From JBKEAR01 sp047972425 (GTDB lineage Bacteria > Pseudomonadota > Alphaproteobacteria > JBKEAR01), in assembly GCA_047972425.1 (NCBI GenBank), contig JBKEAR010000012.1, forward strand, positions 1 through 64,000: DNA of 64,000 nt. Reading direction: 5' to 3'. The stretch's first letter is position 1; each line of letters opens with the position of its first letter. A model generated the notes under the pieces. That model did no database searches. It worked only from the letters and a program-made list of their open reading frames with translations, and was not told where the DNA came from. The translations under genes and the position numbers were made by a program. Below, in pieces: positions 43,336 to 51,755 of the stretch.

Positions 43336-44355
43336 TTACATTCTTTTATAATGATGCACTTGTTCAATCACCGCTTCTACATTTTTTATGGGGGTTTCGG
43401 GGGTAAATCCGTGATTGAGATTAAATACCATCGGTTTCGCTGCCCAATGGGATAAAATATTATCAATGGCACGCTCCATTTCCACACCACCGGCAACAAT
43501 ACGCTGATTATCTAAATTACCTTGAATGCAAACTTGACTTTGCAAATGTTTAGCTGCCCAAGCCACAGGGGTGGATTGATCTAAAGAGATAGCATTTACT
43601 TTGGTTTGCTCAACAAAATCCTTACATAATATACCGCCCCCCCGGGGAAAGCCGATAATCGGCGTTTCGGGATGTTTGGCTTTGAGTTTACGCACCATCT
43701 TGGCAACAGGTTTAATAGCATAATCGGCAAAGCCTTGCTCATCAAGTGCCCCTGCCCAACTATCAAAAATTTGCACCGCATCCACACCCGCTTGAATTTG
43801 TGCCGAAAGATATTCTACCGATGTTTCTACAATGATATCTAAAAGCGTTTTAAAAGCCTCTGGATTGCTATAAGCATAATATCTGGCCCATTGGCTATCG
43901 CGCATACCTTTGCCCTGTACCATATAGGTAGCAACCGTCCAAGGTGCACCACAAAAACCCAAAAATGTCACACCATCACGTAAACCGGCTTTTACATTGG
44001 CAATTGTATCCATAATGGGTGCTAAACGCTCAACCGCACCTTCAACTTTTAACTCGGCAATATCCAAATCGGCCAATTTTGGCCCTTCGCCTTTTACAAA
44101 AGAGACATCTTGACCCAAAGCTTGGGGAATAACTAAGATATCCGAAAATAAAATGGCACCGTCAATATCATATCTGTTTACCGGCTGCAATGTGGCCTTG
44201 GCTGCCATTTTTTGGTTATAACAAAAATCCATAAAATTAGGTGCTTTGGCTCTCAATTCTAAATATTCGGGTAAATGCCGCCCAGCTTGGCGCATAAACC
44301 ATACGGGTACACGCTCTGTCATATTGCCTTTTAAATTCTCTAAAAGTATTTTCAT
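43336..44355 (-). CDS. hemE: Uroporphyrinogen decarboxylase
   Basis: Decarboxylates uroporphyrinogen III to coproporphyrinogen III in heme synthesis. The opening signature PVWFMRQAGRHLPEY holds the Arg residues that bind the substrate carboxylates. ILFSDILVIPQALGQDV carries the catalytic Asp, with GFCGAPWTVATYMV, IFDSWAGAL and the final NLNHGFTPETP also present. The length of 339 is normal. Its 5' end points at the DnaA-box cluster, the hemE-oriC arrangement described for Caulobacter and Rickettsia. Confidence 0.97.
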   Translation of the reverse strand: MKILLENLKGNMTERVPVWFMRQAGRHLPEYLELRAKAPNFMDFCYNQKMAAKATLQPVNRYDIDGAILFSDILVIPQALGQDVSFVKGEGPKLADLDIAELKVEGAVERLAPIMDTIANVKAGLRDGVTFLGFCGAPWTVATYMVQGKGMRDSQWARYYAYSNPEAFKTLLDIIVETSVEYLSAQIQAGVDAVQIFDSWAGALDEQGFADYAIKPVAKMVRKLKAKHPETPIIGFPRGGGILCKDFVEQTKVNAISLDQSTPVAWAAKHLQSQVCIQGNLDNQRIVAGGVEMERAIDNILSHWAAKPMVFNLNHGFTPETPIKNVEAVIEQVHHYKRM

Positions 44356-44469
44356 TTTATCCCCGCTTTCTGGCAGACTATATTTATTTAATTATATTAA
44401 AATTAATAAGATTGATAATGATGTTATAGGGTAGAAAGACAATAATTACCAGTTTTTTTATGGGTTATT

Positions 44470-44870
44470 TATAATTTATCCCAATAAAAAATTTTATGAT
44501 TTTCATTGGGGATAAGTAATAATTCACTCTATAAAACAATTGATTATTTGATTGAATAAGTTGTGGATAAATACTTTTCCACAATGGTTTTAAATATACG
44601 AATTTTCTGAGAAAAAGCTGTGGATAAATCGGTAGTTTTTCACAGGAAAAACTTTTCACATTTTATCCACAATTTTTCTCTATTTTTGTGCATAAGAAAA
44701 TTATATTGATTAATATTAAGATAGATTATTATTTTATTGTTTGGATATATGAATATAGCATGTTGAGAATAAATTGATAATTTTAAAAAAACATCCTATA
44801 TAATGAAATGTGATAATAACTTTATCGATAATATAATTTTATTTATTTTAAATTTAATACTTGACATTAA
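44470..44870. other. Candidate chromosomal replication origin (oriC)
   Basis: Consensus DnaA boxes TTATCCACA, or their complement, occur at 44562-44570, 44619-44627 and 44663-44671. One-mismatch boxes lie at 44507-44515 (TGGGGATAA), 44575-44583 (TTTTCCACA) and 44687-44695 (TGTGCATAA). Weaker ones are at 44476, 44636 and 44652. Both orientations are used within about 220 bp. A nearly pure A/T stretch from about 44700 to 44860 follows and would serve as the unwinding element. The location beside hemE and about 5 kb from dnaA agrees with alphaproteobacterial origins. Confidence 0.8.
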
Positions 44871-44889
44871 TAGTTGGACAAATTATATA
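44861..44889 (+). promoter_or_regulatory. Strong promoter for a candidate small RNA
   Basis: A perfect TTGACA (44861-44866), a 17-nt spacer, and TATATA (44884-44889). Initiation would fall near 44895-44897, exactly at the base of the first RNA hairpin. No open reading frame follows on this strand before the terminator at 45034. Confidence 0.75.
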
Positions 44890-44894
44890 TAAAT

Positions 44895-45071
44895 CATAGA
44901 TGAAAATCTATCATAGAGTAAACTCGTTTGGCATATTTATTAAAGGTTCAAAACTCCTTCTTCTATCCCCAATATGGAGTAATACAAACCTCTATCCTTA
45001 ACCTTTAATAGGTGGTCAAATAATCTCCTCCTTAAAAGCATTAATCTTTATGGTTAATGCTTTTTATTTTT
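44895..45071 (+). ncRNA. Candidate small regulatory RNA between oriC and gpmI
   Basis: About 175 nt, with four visible parts. (1) A 5' hairpin ATAGAT-GAAA-ATCTAT at 44896-44911. (2) A closing stem with 10 perfect pairs, ATTAAAGGTT (44939-44948) with AACCTTTAAT (45000-45009), enclosing an ACTCC/GGAGT hairpin at 44953-44980 with a pyrimidine-rich loop. (3) A single-stranded CTCCTCCTT at 45025-45033, an anti-Shine-Dalgarno sequence. (4) A terminator with arms 45034-45044 and 45054-45064 and a T-rich tail. I do not recognise a named family; it is not 6S, SRP or tmRNA. Confidence 0.65.
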
Positions 45072-45089
45072 GAACTTTTCTATCCATAT

Positions 45090-45118
45090 AAAAAAGGCAA
45101 TCATTTTTGATTGCCTCT
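45090..45118 (-). terminator. Terminator of gpmI
   Basis: AGGCAATCA and TGATTGCCT pair around a short loop. On the minus strand the stem is followed by six T. It lies 24 bp after the gpmI stop and separates it from the convergent small RNA. Confidence 0.88.
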
Positions 45119-45141
45119 TTATATTTTAAATAATTACTCGC

Positions 45142-46680
45142 TTATTTTGTAAGCAACATGCTTTCGCCAGTCATTTCTGTGGGTTGGTCAATACCTAGCA
45201 AGCGTAATAATGTGGGGGCAATATCACCTAATTTACCATCTTTTAAACCGGTTACACAACTTGGTGCATTGACCAAAATACCATTAACCATATTGGTTGT
45301 GTGGGCGGTGTGCGGGCCATTGGTTGTATAATCCCACATTTCCTCTGCATTACCATGATCTGCCGTAATCAGTGCGACAGCATCGGTTTTACGAATAGCT
45401 TCATCAATACGGCCCAAGCAAACATCAACAGCTTCTACGGCCTTAACAGCAGCCTCTAATACACCTGTATGGCCAACCATATCACCATTGGCAAAATTCA
45501 CCACAATAAAATCATATTTTTTGCCCTCAATGGCTTCAATGAGGCCATCACAAACTTCATGGGCGCTCATTTCGGGTTGTAAATCATAGGTGGCTACTTT
45601 GGGCGAGGGCACTAAAAAGCGATCTTCGCCATCATAAGGTTCTTCACGCCCGCCATTAAAGAAGAATGTAACATGGGGATATTTTTCGGTTTCGGCAGAA
45701 TGATATTGTTTTAAACCTTCATTAGAGATAACCTCGGCCAAAATATTATTGAGCTCTTCGGGATAAAACATTGTATCCATATAAGGGGCTAAATCATCCG
45801 AATATTCAACAAAACCGAGTTTGGCGGCAAATTTAAATTGATGACCCCGATCAAAACCATTAAAATTATCTAAAAGTAATGCCCGTAAAATTTCCCGCGC
45901 ACGATCGGCTCTAAAATTGGTAAAGGCAAGGCTATCGCCATCTTTCATGCCTTTGTAATCACCAATAACAGTGGCTTTAACAAATTCATCGGTTTCGCCG
46001 CGGGCGTAACCTGCGGCAATTGCACTTGAAAAATTATCGGCTTTATATTCGGCTTCACCTTTGGTGGCAGCAAAATAGGCTTGCGATACACGTTCCCAAC
46101 GGTTATCCCGATCCATCGCATAATAACGGCCAACAAGAGAACCAAGGGATACATTATTTAAATCTTTAATGGCTTCTTCAAACTCTTTGGCCGATGCTTC
46201 GCCCGATTTTGGGGCAACATCGCGGCCATCGGTAATACCGTGAACCACGACCGAAATACCATCGTTAGATAAATCTTGTACCAGTTTAATCCCATGTTCC
46301 ATATGGTTATGCACACCACCTTTGGATAACATAATATAAACATGGCAATTACCACCGGATTTTTTGGTTTGTTCAACTAAGGCTTTATAAGCTTTGTTTT
46401 CACGAAATTTATCATTTTTGGCTTCATTAGAAATACGCGGTAAATCTTGCATAACAATGCGCCCCGCACCAATATTCATATGGCCAACTTCAGAGTTACC
46501 CATTTGGCCATCGGGTAACCCCACATGGGCACCAAATGTATAAATTTGGTTGGTAAGCTCGGTTTCGACCAAGCGATCCCAATTGGGTGTATGGCCAATT
46601 TTTACCGCATTATAATCTTCCTCTGCACGGTATCCCCAACCGTCTAAAATACATAAGATAACAGGTCTTTTAAACTGCAT
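45142..46680 (-). CDS. gpmI: 2,3-bisphosphoglycerate-independent phosphoglycerate mutase
   Basis: Interconverts 3- and 2-phosphoglycerate in glycolysis using two metal ions and a phosphoserine. LCILDGWGYRAEEDYNAV carries metal ligand Asp13, GQMGNSEVGHMNIGAGR carries the catalytic Ser63, and VHGITDGRDVAP and ITADHGNAEEMWD carry further ligands. It is about 512 residues. I chose the ATG at 46680, which has AGAGG about 9 bp upstream. The in-frame ATG at 46689 directly abuts that ribosome site. Confidence 0.96.
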   Translation of the reverse strand: MQFKRPVILCILDGWGYRAEEDYNAVKIGHTPNWDRLVETELTNQIYTFGAHVGLPDGQMGNSEVGHMNIGAGRIVMQDLPRISNEAKNDKFRENKAYKALVEQTKKSGGNCHVYIMLSKGGVHNHMEHGIKLVQDLSNDGISVVVHGITDGRDVAPKSGEASAKEFEEAIKDLNNVSLGSLVGRYYAMDRDNRWERVSQAYFAATKGEAEYKADNFSSAIAAGYARGETDEFVKATVIGDYKGMKDGDSLAFTNFRADRAREILRALLLDNFNGFDRGHQFKFAAKLGFVEYSDDLAPYMDTMFYPEELNNILAEVISNEGLKQYHSAETEKYPHVTFFFNGGREEPYDGEDRFLVPSPKVATYDLQPEMSAHEVCDGLIEAIEGKKYDFIVVNFANGDMVGHTGVLEAAVKAVEAVDVCLGRIDEAIRKTDAVALITADHGNAEEMWDYTTNGPHTAHTTNMVNGILVNAPSCVTGLKDGKLGDIAPTLLRLLGIDQPTEMTGESMLLTK

Positions 46681-46756
46681 AATATCCATCCTCTTTAAAT
46701 TTTGATAAGCCTGATTAATATATCAAGCAATAATCGGCATCACAAGGGTTTTTATA

Positions 46757-46790
46757 TAATAAAAGGCCAATGCAAAACATTGGCCTTTTT
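46757..46790 (-). terminator. Terminator of the porin-like gene
   Basis: AAAAGGCCAATG and CATTGGCCTTTT pair over 12 bp around a 4-5 nt loop, with A/T tracts on both sides. It lies 25 bp after the porin stop on the minus strand. Confidence 0.9.
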
Positions 46791-46814
46791 CAATGAAAAA
46801 TATTTAATCAGTGA

Positions 46815-47465
46815 TTAGAAGTGGAAACGAACACCTAAGCCCACATTATGGCTAGCATATTCAATAAAGTTGCCACTTGCTTTTGCGTCAGTAGAAAATT
46901 CAATATCATCAAAAGCTAAATAGCGATATTCGGCAAAGATTTCAGAAAACTCGGTTAAGCTATAAGATGCACCCACAATAGCTTGCCAAGCAAATACGGT
47001 ATCATTACCCTTATCGCCGCCAATATCAGCCAAAGCCATACCAGCACCTAAGCCCACATAAGGTGTTAAACCAAATTGTAACGGAAAATCAACATAACCA
47101 TTGGCCATAAATGTCCAAGCGCTACCACCGTCAATATCTAAAGCATCATCAATTGAATCTTTATCAAGATCAAGCTTATGATAGCCAACTTCGCCCTCAA
47201 TCCGTGTACGAAGATTATTGCCTTGCCATAATTTATAGCCAACAAAGCCGCTCATACCAAAGCTACCATCCCATTCGGCTTCATCATGAACACGGTTGGG
47301 GCTAGATAAGGCATTTGCAGCATTATAAACAACATCGCTATCAGGAATAGACGACCAAAATGCTGAAATACCGGCGTAATAATTGCCAACTAATGTATTT
47401 TCGGCATGGGCTGCACTCATGCCAAGGGCGGCAACTGCAGCAACACTGATTAATAATTTTTTCAT
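46815..47465 (-). CDS. Outer-membrane beta-barrel protein (opacity/Omp25-like)
   Basis: 216 residues with a signal peptide of about 21 (ending SAAHA). The mature part is an eight-stranded-barrel type: amphipathic strands with aromatic girdles, GSFGMSGFVGYKLW, YVGLGAGMALADIGG, and a last strand NVGLGVRFHF ending in Phe, the signal read by the BAM complex. It resembles the Omp25/Omp31 and OmpA-like porin family of Alphaproteobacteria. The start at 47465 has GGAG 6 bp upstream. It has its own terminator and is probably highly expressed. Confidence 0.85.
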   Translation of the reverse strand: MKKLLISVAAVAALGMSAAHAENTLVGNYYAGISAFWSSIPDSDVVYNAANALSSPNRVHDEAEWDGSFGMSGFVGYKLWQGNNLRTRIEGEVGYHKLDLDKDSIDDALDIDGGSAWTFMANGYVDFPLQFGLTPYVGLGAGMALADIGGDKGNDTVFAWQAIVGASYSLTEFSEIFAEYRYLAFDDIEFSTDAKASGNFIEYASHNVGLGVRFHF

Positions 47466-47729
47466 TTTTCGCTCCAAAAAAATCTTAGCTTTTTATATTT
47501 CGTAAAATCATAAGATTAATAATTATATAAATAACCTATATAGTAGAGTCTATTTTGTTCGGATAATCAAGCTATTTTCTTACGTATTCCATGCCTTCAC
47601 TTAATGATTGTTGCAAAAAAAACACATTGTAAATATAGCTATCATAAATATTTATTATTCTAATTTTAGCAATATGCTTAAATAAATGAATAATCGTTTA
47701 AATACTCATAACTATTTATATTTTAATTA

Positions 47730-48257
47730 TTATTTACCTGCCCGTGCTTGACCATCTAAAATAGCTTTAAAGGCAACATCTTTACCGCGCCATTCTTTCA
47801 GTTTAACCCATTTACCTTTTTCTAAATCTTTATAATGTTCAAAAAAATGACGAACTTGGTCTAATACCAATGGGGGTAAATCATCTAAGCTTTCTACATC
47901 TTTATAAAGGGGGTAAACTTTATCATGGGGAACAGCAATAATTTTTTCATCCACGCCCGATTCATCTTCCATCTCTAACATACCAATGGGGCGTACAGCA
48001 CATACACTACCCGGAGCAAAAGCGTAAGGGGCTAAAATACAAACATCTACCGGGTCACCGTCTTCGGATAATGTATGGGGAATAAAACCGTAATTAAATG
48101 GGTAAAACATGGCGGTATTAACGATACGATCCACAAAAACAGCACCCGAATCTTTATCGACTTCATATTTAATGGGTGCGCCACCTTGGGGGATCTCTAC
48201 AATAACATTGACATTATTGGGTATATCTTTACCGGCTGAAATTTTACTGATATCCAT
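47730..48257 (-). CDS. ppa: Inorganic pyrophosphatase (soluble, family I)
   Basis: Hydrolyses pyrophosphate to two phosphates. The family I core is present: VIVEIPQGGAPIKYEVDKDS at the active-site Glu/Lys, FYPFNYGFIPHTLSEDGDP with the metal-binding Asp cluster EDGDPVDV, and HFFEHYKDLEKGKWV. The length of 175 is that of the hexameric bacterial enzyme. Monocistronic, with gaps of about 250 and 150 bp on the two sides that hold nothing else recognised. Confidence 0.96.
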   Translation of the reverse strand: MDISKISAGKDIPNNVNVIVEIPQGGAPIKYEVDKDSGAVFVDRIVNTAMFYPFNYGFIPHTLSEDGDPVDVCILAPYAFAPGSVCAVRPIGMLEMEDESGVDEKIIAVPHDKVYPLYKDVESLDDLPPLVLDQVRHFFEHYKDLEKGKWVKLKEWRGKDVAFKAILDGQARAGK

Positions 48258-48411
48258 ATTTTGCTCCTATATATATTTAAAATTGGTTTGATAGTTATTT
48301 ATAACCAAAAAAACAGTAAGGGTAAATATGAAACCGCAAAAAAATAATCTTGATTATTTTTTTATCGTAAAAGATATATTTTTCTTTAGCTAAAATTGGT
48401 TTATAGATATG

Positions 48412-49053
48412 TTAATTGCGACTATTTTGCATTTTTTCTATGAGTTTTGTATCAATTTCATTGGCTGCTATATAAGCAGGGCGAATAGTAAGTTGCCGAG
48501 CGTAATTATTAAATGCACTCCGTTCTGGCAATGTATCGAATAATAAACCCCAAATTACATGGGAGCCCACATAAACATCGGCCATGGTAAAACGCCCACC
48601 GCAAATATAATCATTTTTTGCCAAATGGTTAGCTAAGGTATCCACAACCAAATCATAATTGCCATAACCAACCATGCGTTCTTTCTCTTGGGGGATATCA
48701 AAACCCAAATTACGAATAGTCACAGCTGTTTCTAATGGCCCGGCAGCAAAAGCCAACCAACGATAATAATGGGCATGCTCGCCGGCTTTGGGGGCTAAAT
48801 CCGCATTAGGGTAAACATCGGCCAAATAGGCACATATGGCTGCACATTCGGTCACAATATCCGCACCCCTTACAATGGCGGGTACTTTGCCCATGGGGTT
48901 AATTGCAAGATAGTTTGGGCTTTTCATGCCATTGATCCCCGCATCGCCATAATTAAGCAAATGTTGGGTATATTCTGCCCCGACTTCATGGAGTGCCCAT
49001 CGGGCGATTTGCCCGCGCGACATCGGGTTTGTATAGAAATCAATTTTGCGCAT
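48412..49053 (-). CDS. Glutathione S-transferase family protein
   Basis: 213 residues: thioredoxin-like N-terminal domain (1-80) with KVPAIVRGADIVTECAAICA, in which VPA and the E-C/S pair bind the glutathione gamma-glutamyl part. An all-helical C-terminal domain follows, including the N-capping ICGGRFTMADVYVGSHVIW motif. The first strand MRKIDFYTNPMSRGQIARW suggests a bacterial GST of the beta/GstA-like or related type. Its substrate is unknown. Monocistronic. Confidence 0.9.
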   Translation of the reverse strand: MRKIDFYTNPMSRGQIARWALHEVGAEYTQHLLNYGDAGINGMKSPNYLAINPMGKVPAIVRGADIVTECAAICAYLADVYPNADLAPKAGEHAHYYRWLAFAAGPLETAVTIRNLGFDIPQEKERMVGYGNYDLVVDTLANHLAKNDYICGGRFTMADVYVGSHVIWGLLFDTLPERSAFNNYARQLTIRPAYIAANEIDTKLIEKMQNSRN

Positions 49054-49204
49054 TAAAATAGTTCCTCCCTATTATTTTATTTGATTCAATAAAATTTAAA
49101 TGATGGGTATAGAATAATATATTATATTGCGAATATCCTATACCCATTCTGAGTTTATATGAAGCATAACAAAAGATATATTTTTTGCAAAGAACAAAAA
49201 ATGA

Positions 49205-49453
49205 ACACAGGCTTCGCCTGATTGAATTTATCACACAGAAACCTTACAGAATAGAGCTGAGGAAAACCAATGGGTTTTCCCTTTAGGTCAACGCATAGCG
49301 TTGCGGGGTATAGGGGCAGAGCCCCATCAGAATAGAGCTGAGGAAAACCAATGGGTTTTTCCTTTAGCGAGGGGTTAGGTTATGTTGTAAACATAACCGT
49401 ATAGGGGAAGTCCGTTCCCCTATCATTAAATATAAATATTGAGGCAGAGCCTC
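49205..49453. repeat. Mosaic of short palindromes and two 40-bp direct repeats, downstream of dnaA
   Basis: The 411-bp gap 49054-49464 has no gene. The 40-bp repeats 49247-49286 and 49328-49367 differ at one base. Each contains a GGAAAACC hairpin (49261-49280; 49342-49362), found inverted at 2797-2817. Other perfect palindromes: CAGGC-TTC-GCCTG (49208), CAACGC-ATA-GCGTTG (49289), GGGGC-AGA-GCCCC (49313), 9-bp arms around GTA (49378-49398), ATAGGGGAA arms around a 5-nt loop (49401-49423) and GAGGC-AGA-GCCTC (49441). Confidence 0.8.
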
Positions 49454-49464
49454 ATATAATAAAT

Positions 49465-50826
49465 TTAAGACTGCAAGCTGCGTTTTAAAATACGGATATC
49501 TTCGACCAAAGCTGTATTATCTTCCATAAGCTCTTCTATTTTTTTAACGGCATACATTACAGTTGTATGGTCTTTACCACCGAACCCACGCCCAATTTCC
49601 GGCAGGGATAGATTGGTGAGCTGTTTACATAAATACATGGCCACTTGGCGGGGGCGCGCAATGGCTTGGGCGCGCCGAGCACCCCGTAATTCCGATACCC
49701 GCAAATTATAATGCTCGGCCACTTTTTTTTGAATATCTTCTACATCTATTTTACGCGAAGATGCCCGAATGAGATCATGTAAAATATCTTGGGCGTCATC
49801 TAAGGTAATGGCTCGGCCAATTAAATCGCCATGGAGCTGTAAACGCATCAGCGCGCCTTCGAGCTCACGAATATTGGTGGTGATTTTTTTGGCTAAAAAT
49901 TCAATGATATTTTCGTTAATCCTCATATGGTTTTGCTGAATTTTCTCGTGCAAAATGCCAAGGCGTAACTCATAGGTTGTGGCATGAATATCGGCCACCA
50001 CACCGCTATTCATACGGCTGGTGAGGCGTTGTTCTATCCCGGCAATTTCCGATGGCGAACGATCAGCCGAAAGCACCACTTGTTTGCCTTGATCCACAAG
50101 GGCATTAAAAGTATGAAAAAACTCCTCTTGGGTCGAATCTTTACCCGCAATAAACTGAATATCATCAACCAATAATAAATCGACTGAGCGAAATAAATCT
50201 TTAAAGCCCACCTGCCCGCGCGAGGTTATTGCCCGAATAAAACTATACATAAAACGCTCGGCCGAAAGATAAACCACCACTTTTTCCGGATAAGCTCGGC
50301 GCACTTGCCAACAAATAGCATGCATTAAATGGGTTTTACCCAAACCCACCCCACCATAAAGAAATAGCGGATTAAACACGGGTGGCTTGGCAATACTATC
50401 GGCCACACGTTTAGCAGCAGCAAAGGCAAACTCGTTGGGTTTACCCACCACAAAATGCTCAAAGGTCATGCGGGGGTCTAAATTTTGCGAAAGATGACTA
50501 TATTTTTCTTGGGGGTTAACAGCAGGTTCTTTGGTTTTAAAAGTTGTTTGGCTGCGCTGAGTTTGGGGCTGATCTTCACTTTGTTGCTGGGCGCTCACAA
50601 TTAAATCGATACCTGTAATATTATTATCAAGGGTGGTCCAAACCTCATACATTGCGGGTAAAAAATTGGTGGCAATCCAATTTTTGGTGAATGTAGAAGA
50701 TACAATCAGCTCGGCACGGCCAGCAAAAACCCGATTAAATTCAATTGGGCGAATCCAAGCCATAAAGTCATCTTCGGATAACTTATCACGCAGCTGATCG
50801 CAGACTTCTGGCCACACGGACTCCAT
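49465..50826 (-). CDS. dnaA: Chromosomal replication initiator protein DnaA
   Basis: Binds DnaA boxes and melts the origin. It has domain I (1-80, WPEVCDQLRDKLSEDDFMAW), a linker to about 118 and the AAA+ domain. This shows NPLFLYGGVGLGKTHLMHAI with the P-loop, SVDLLLVDDIQFIAGKDSTQ with Walker B, and a sensor Arg in RMNSGVVADIHATTYELR. The C-terminal helix-turn-helix carries the DnaA signature GGKDHTTVMYAVKKI. The length of 453 is normal. It lies about 5 kb from the candidate oriC, not next to dnaN. Confidence 0.97.
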   Translation of the reverse strand: MESVWPEVCDQLRDKLSEDDFMAWIRPIEFNRVFAGRAELIVSSTFTKNWIATNFLPAMYEVWTTLDNNITGIDLIVSAQQQSEDQPQTQRSQTTFKTKEPAVNPQEKYSHLSQNLDPRMTFEHFVVGKPNEFAFAAAKRVADSIAKPPVFNPLFLYGGVGLGKTHLMHAICWQVRRAYPEKVVVYLSAERFMYSFIRAITSRGQVGFKDLFRSVDLLLVDDIQFIAGKDSTQEEFFHTFNALVDQGKQVVLSADRSPSEIAGIEQRLTSRMNSGVVADIHATTYELRLGILHEKIQQNHMRINENIIEFLAKKITTNIRELEGALMRLQLHGDLIGRAITLDDAQDILHDLIRASSRKIDVEDIQKKVAEHYNLRVSELRGARRAQAIARPRQVAMYLCKQLTNLSLPEIGRGFGGKDHTTVMYAVKKIEELMEDNTALVEDIRILKRSLQS

Positions 50827-50996
50827 TTAAACTCCTGTTAAATAAAGAAAACTAATCTAATTGAGATTACAACGCTCTTTGTAAAGAATTATTATTAAAA
50901 CATTTAAGGCGAAAATCAAGTAAACATTAAACTTGACTCTGAATCGACAAATTTGGGTATTTACCTTTATGATTCTTAAAAATATAAGGCTTATGC

Positions 50997-51689
50997 TTAC
51001 TTATTCCATAGAGAATCTTTAATATATTTATCTAAAAAGACCCGATGGTTTTTTAGCTCTTCTGCCGATATGGGAAAATCGCGCGGTTTTAAAATATCTT
51101 CGGCCTTTTGGCTTTGGTTCAGTTGTGCCTCGGCTTGATTTTTTTGCTCGCCCAATAACATGGATTGTTGGCGGCCACCATGGAGCTCTAACCAAACATC
51201 GGCCAATAAATAACTATCAAGCAGCGCACCATGACGGTCAGACCGTACGGCTAAGTCGATATTAAAACGCCGGCATAGGGCATCTAAAGAGTTCATTTGG
51301 CCGGGATATTTGCTTTTGGCTAGGCTTAAGCTATCTTTTACGCGCTCATCGCCAATAGCAGGAAACCCCAGCTCTTTAAGCTGAAAATTTAAAAAATTCA
51401 TATCAAAACGGGCATTATGAGCCACTAAAAAATCATTACCGATAAAATCTAAAAAATTTCCGCAAATTTCACTAAATCGGGGGCTATCTTTAACGGTTTC
51501 GTTGGTAATGCCATGAATACGGGTCGACTCGGTCGGAATATCGCGCTCCGGATTAATAAAAGAATGAAACTCTTTGCCTGTTGGTAAATAATCAATAAGC
51601 TCAACCGCACCAATTTCCACAATCCGATCCCCCGAATTTGGGTCAAAACCGGTGGTTTCCGTATCAAAAATAATCTCTCTAATTGCCAT
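50997..51689 (-). CDS. dnaQ: DNA polymerase III epsilon subunit (proofreading exonuclease)
   Basis: 3'-5' exonuclease of the replicative polymerase, 230 residues. Exo I is IIFDTETTGFDPNSGDRIVE with Asp10 and Glu12, Exo II is LVAHNARFDMNFL, and Exo III-epsilon is DRHGALLDSYLLADVWLEL with catalytic His and Asp. The C-terminal tail would bind the polymerase alpha subunit. It lies 170 bp upstream of dnaA, same strand. In many Alphaproteobacteria it follows coaE; here it does not. Confidence 0.95.
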   Translation of the reverse strand: MAIREIIFDTETTGFDPNSGDRIVEIGAVELIDYLPTGKEFHSFINPERDIPTESTRIHGITNETVKDSPRFSEICGNFLDFIGNDFLVAHNARFDMNFLNFQLKELGFPAIGDERVKDSLSLAKSKYPGQMNSLDALCRRFNIDLAVRSDRHGALLDSYLLADVWLELHGGRQQSMLLGEQKNQAEAQLNQSQKAEDILKPRDFPISAEELKNHRVFLDKYIKDSLWNK

Positions 51690-51755
51690 TTTCTTCCCAT
51701 TTTATTTTGAATATTCAAAGTAATTTATTTATACTAAAAACTCAATGAAATTATC

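Noticed and set aside
44895..45071. 6S RNA or SRP RNA as identity of the small RNA
   Set aside because: No long rod with a central bubble as in 6S, and no GGAA tetraloop domain as in SRP RNA; length and terminator fit a trans-acting sRNA better.
49247..49367. 40-bp direct repeats as attachment sites or insertion-sequence ends
   Set aside because: Only about 40 bp lie between them, there is no integrase or transposase anywhere near, and the repeats hold internal hairpins like the other palindromes.
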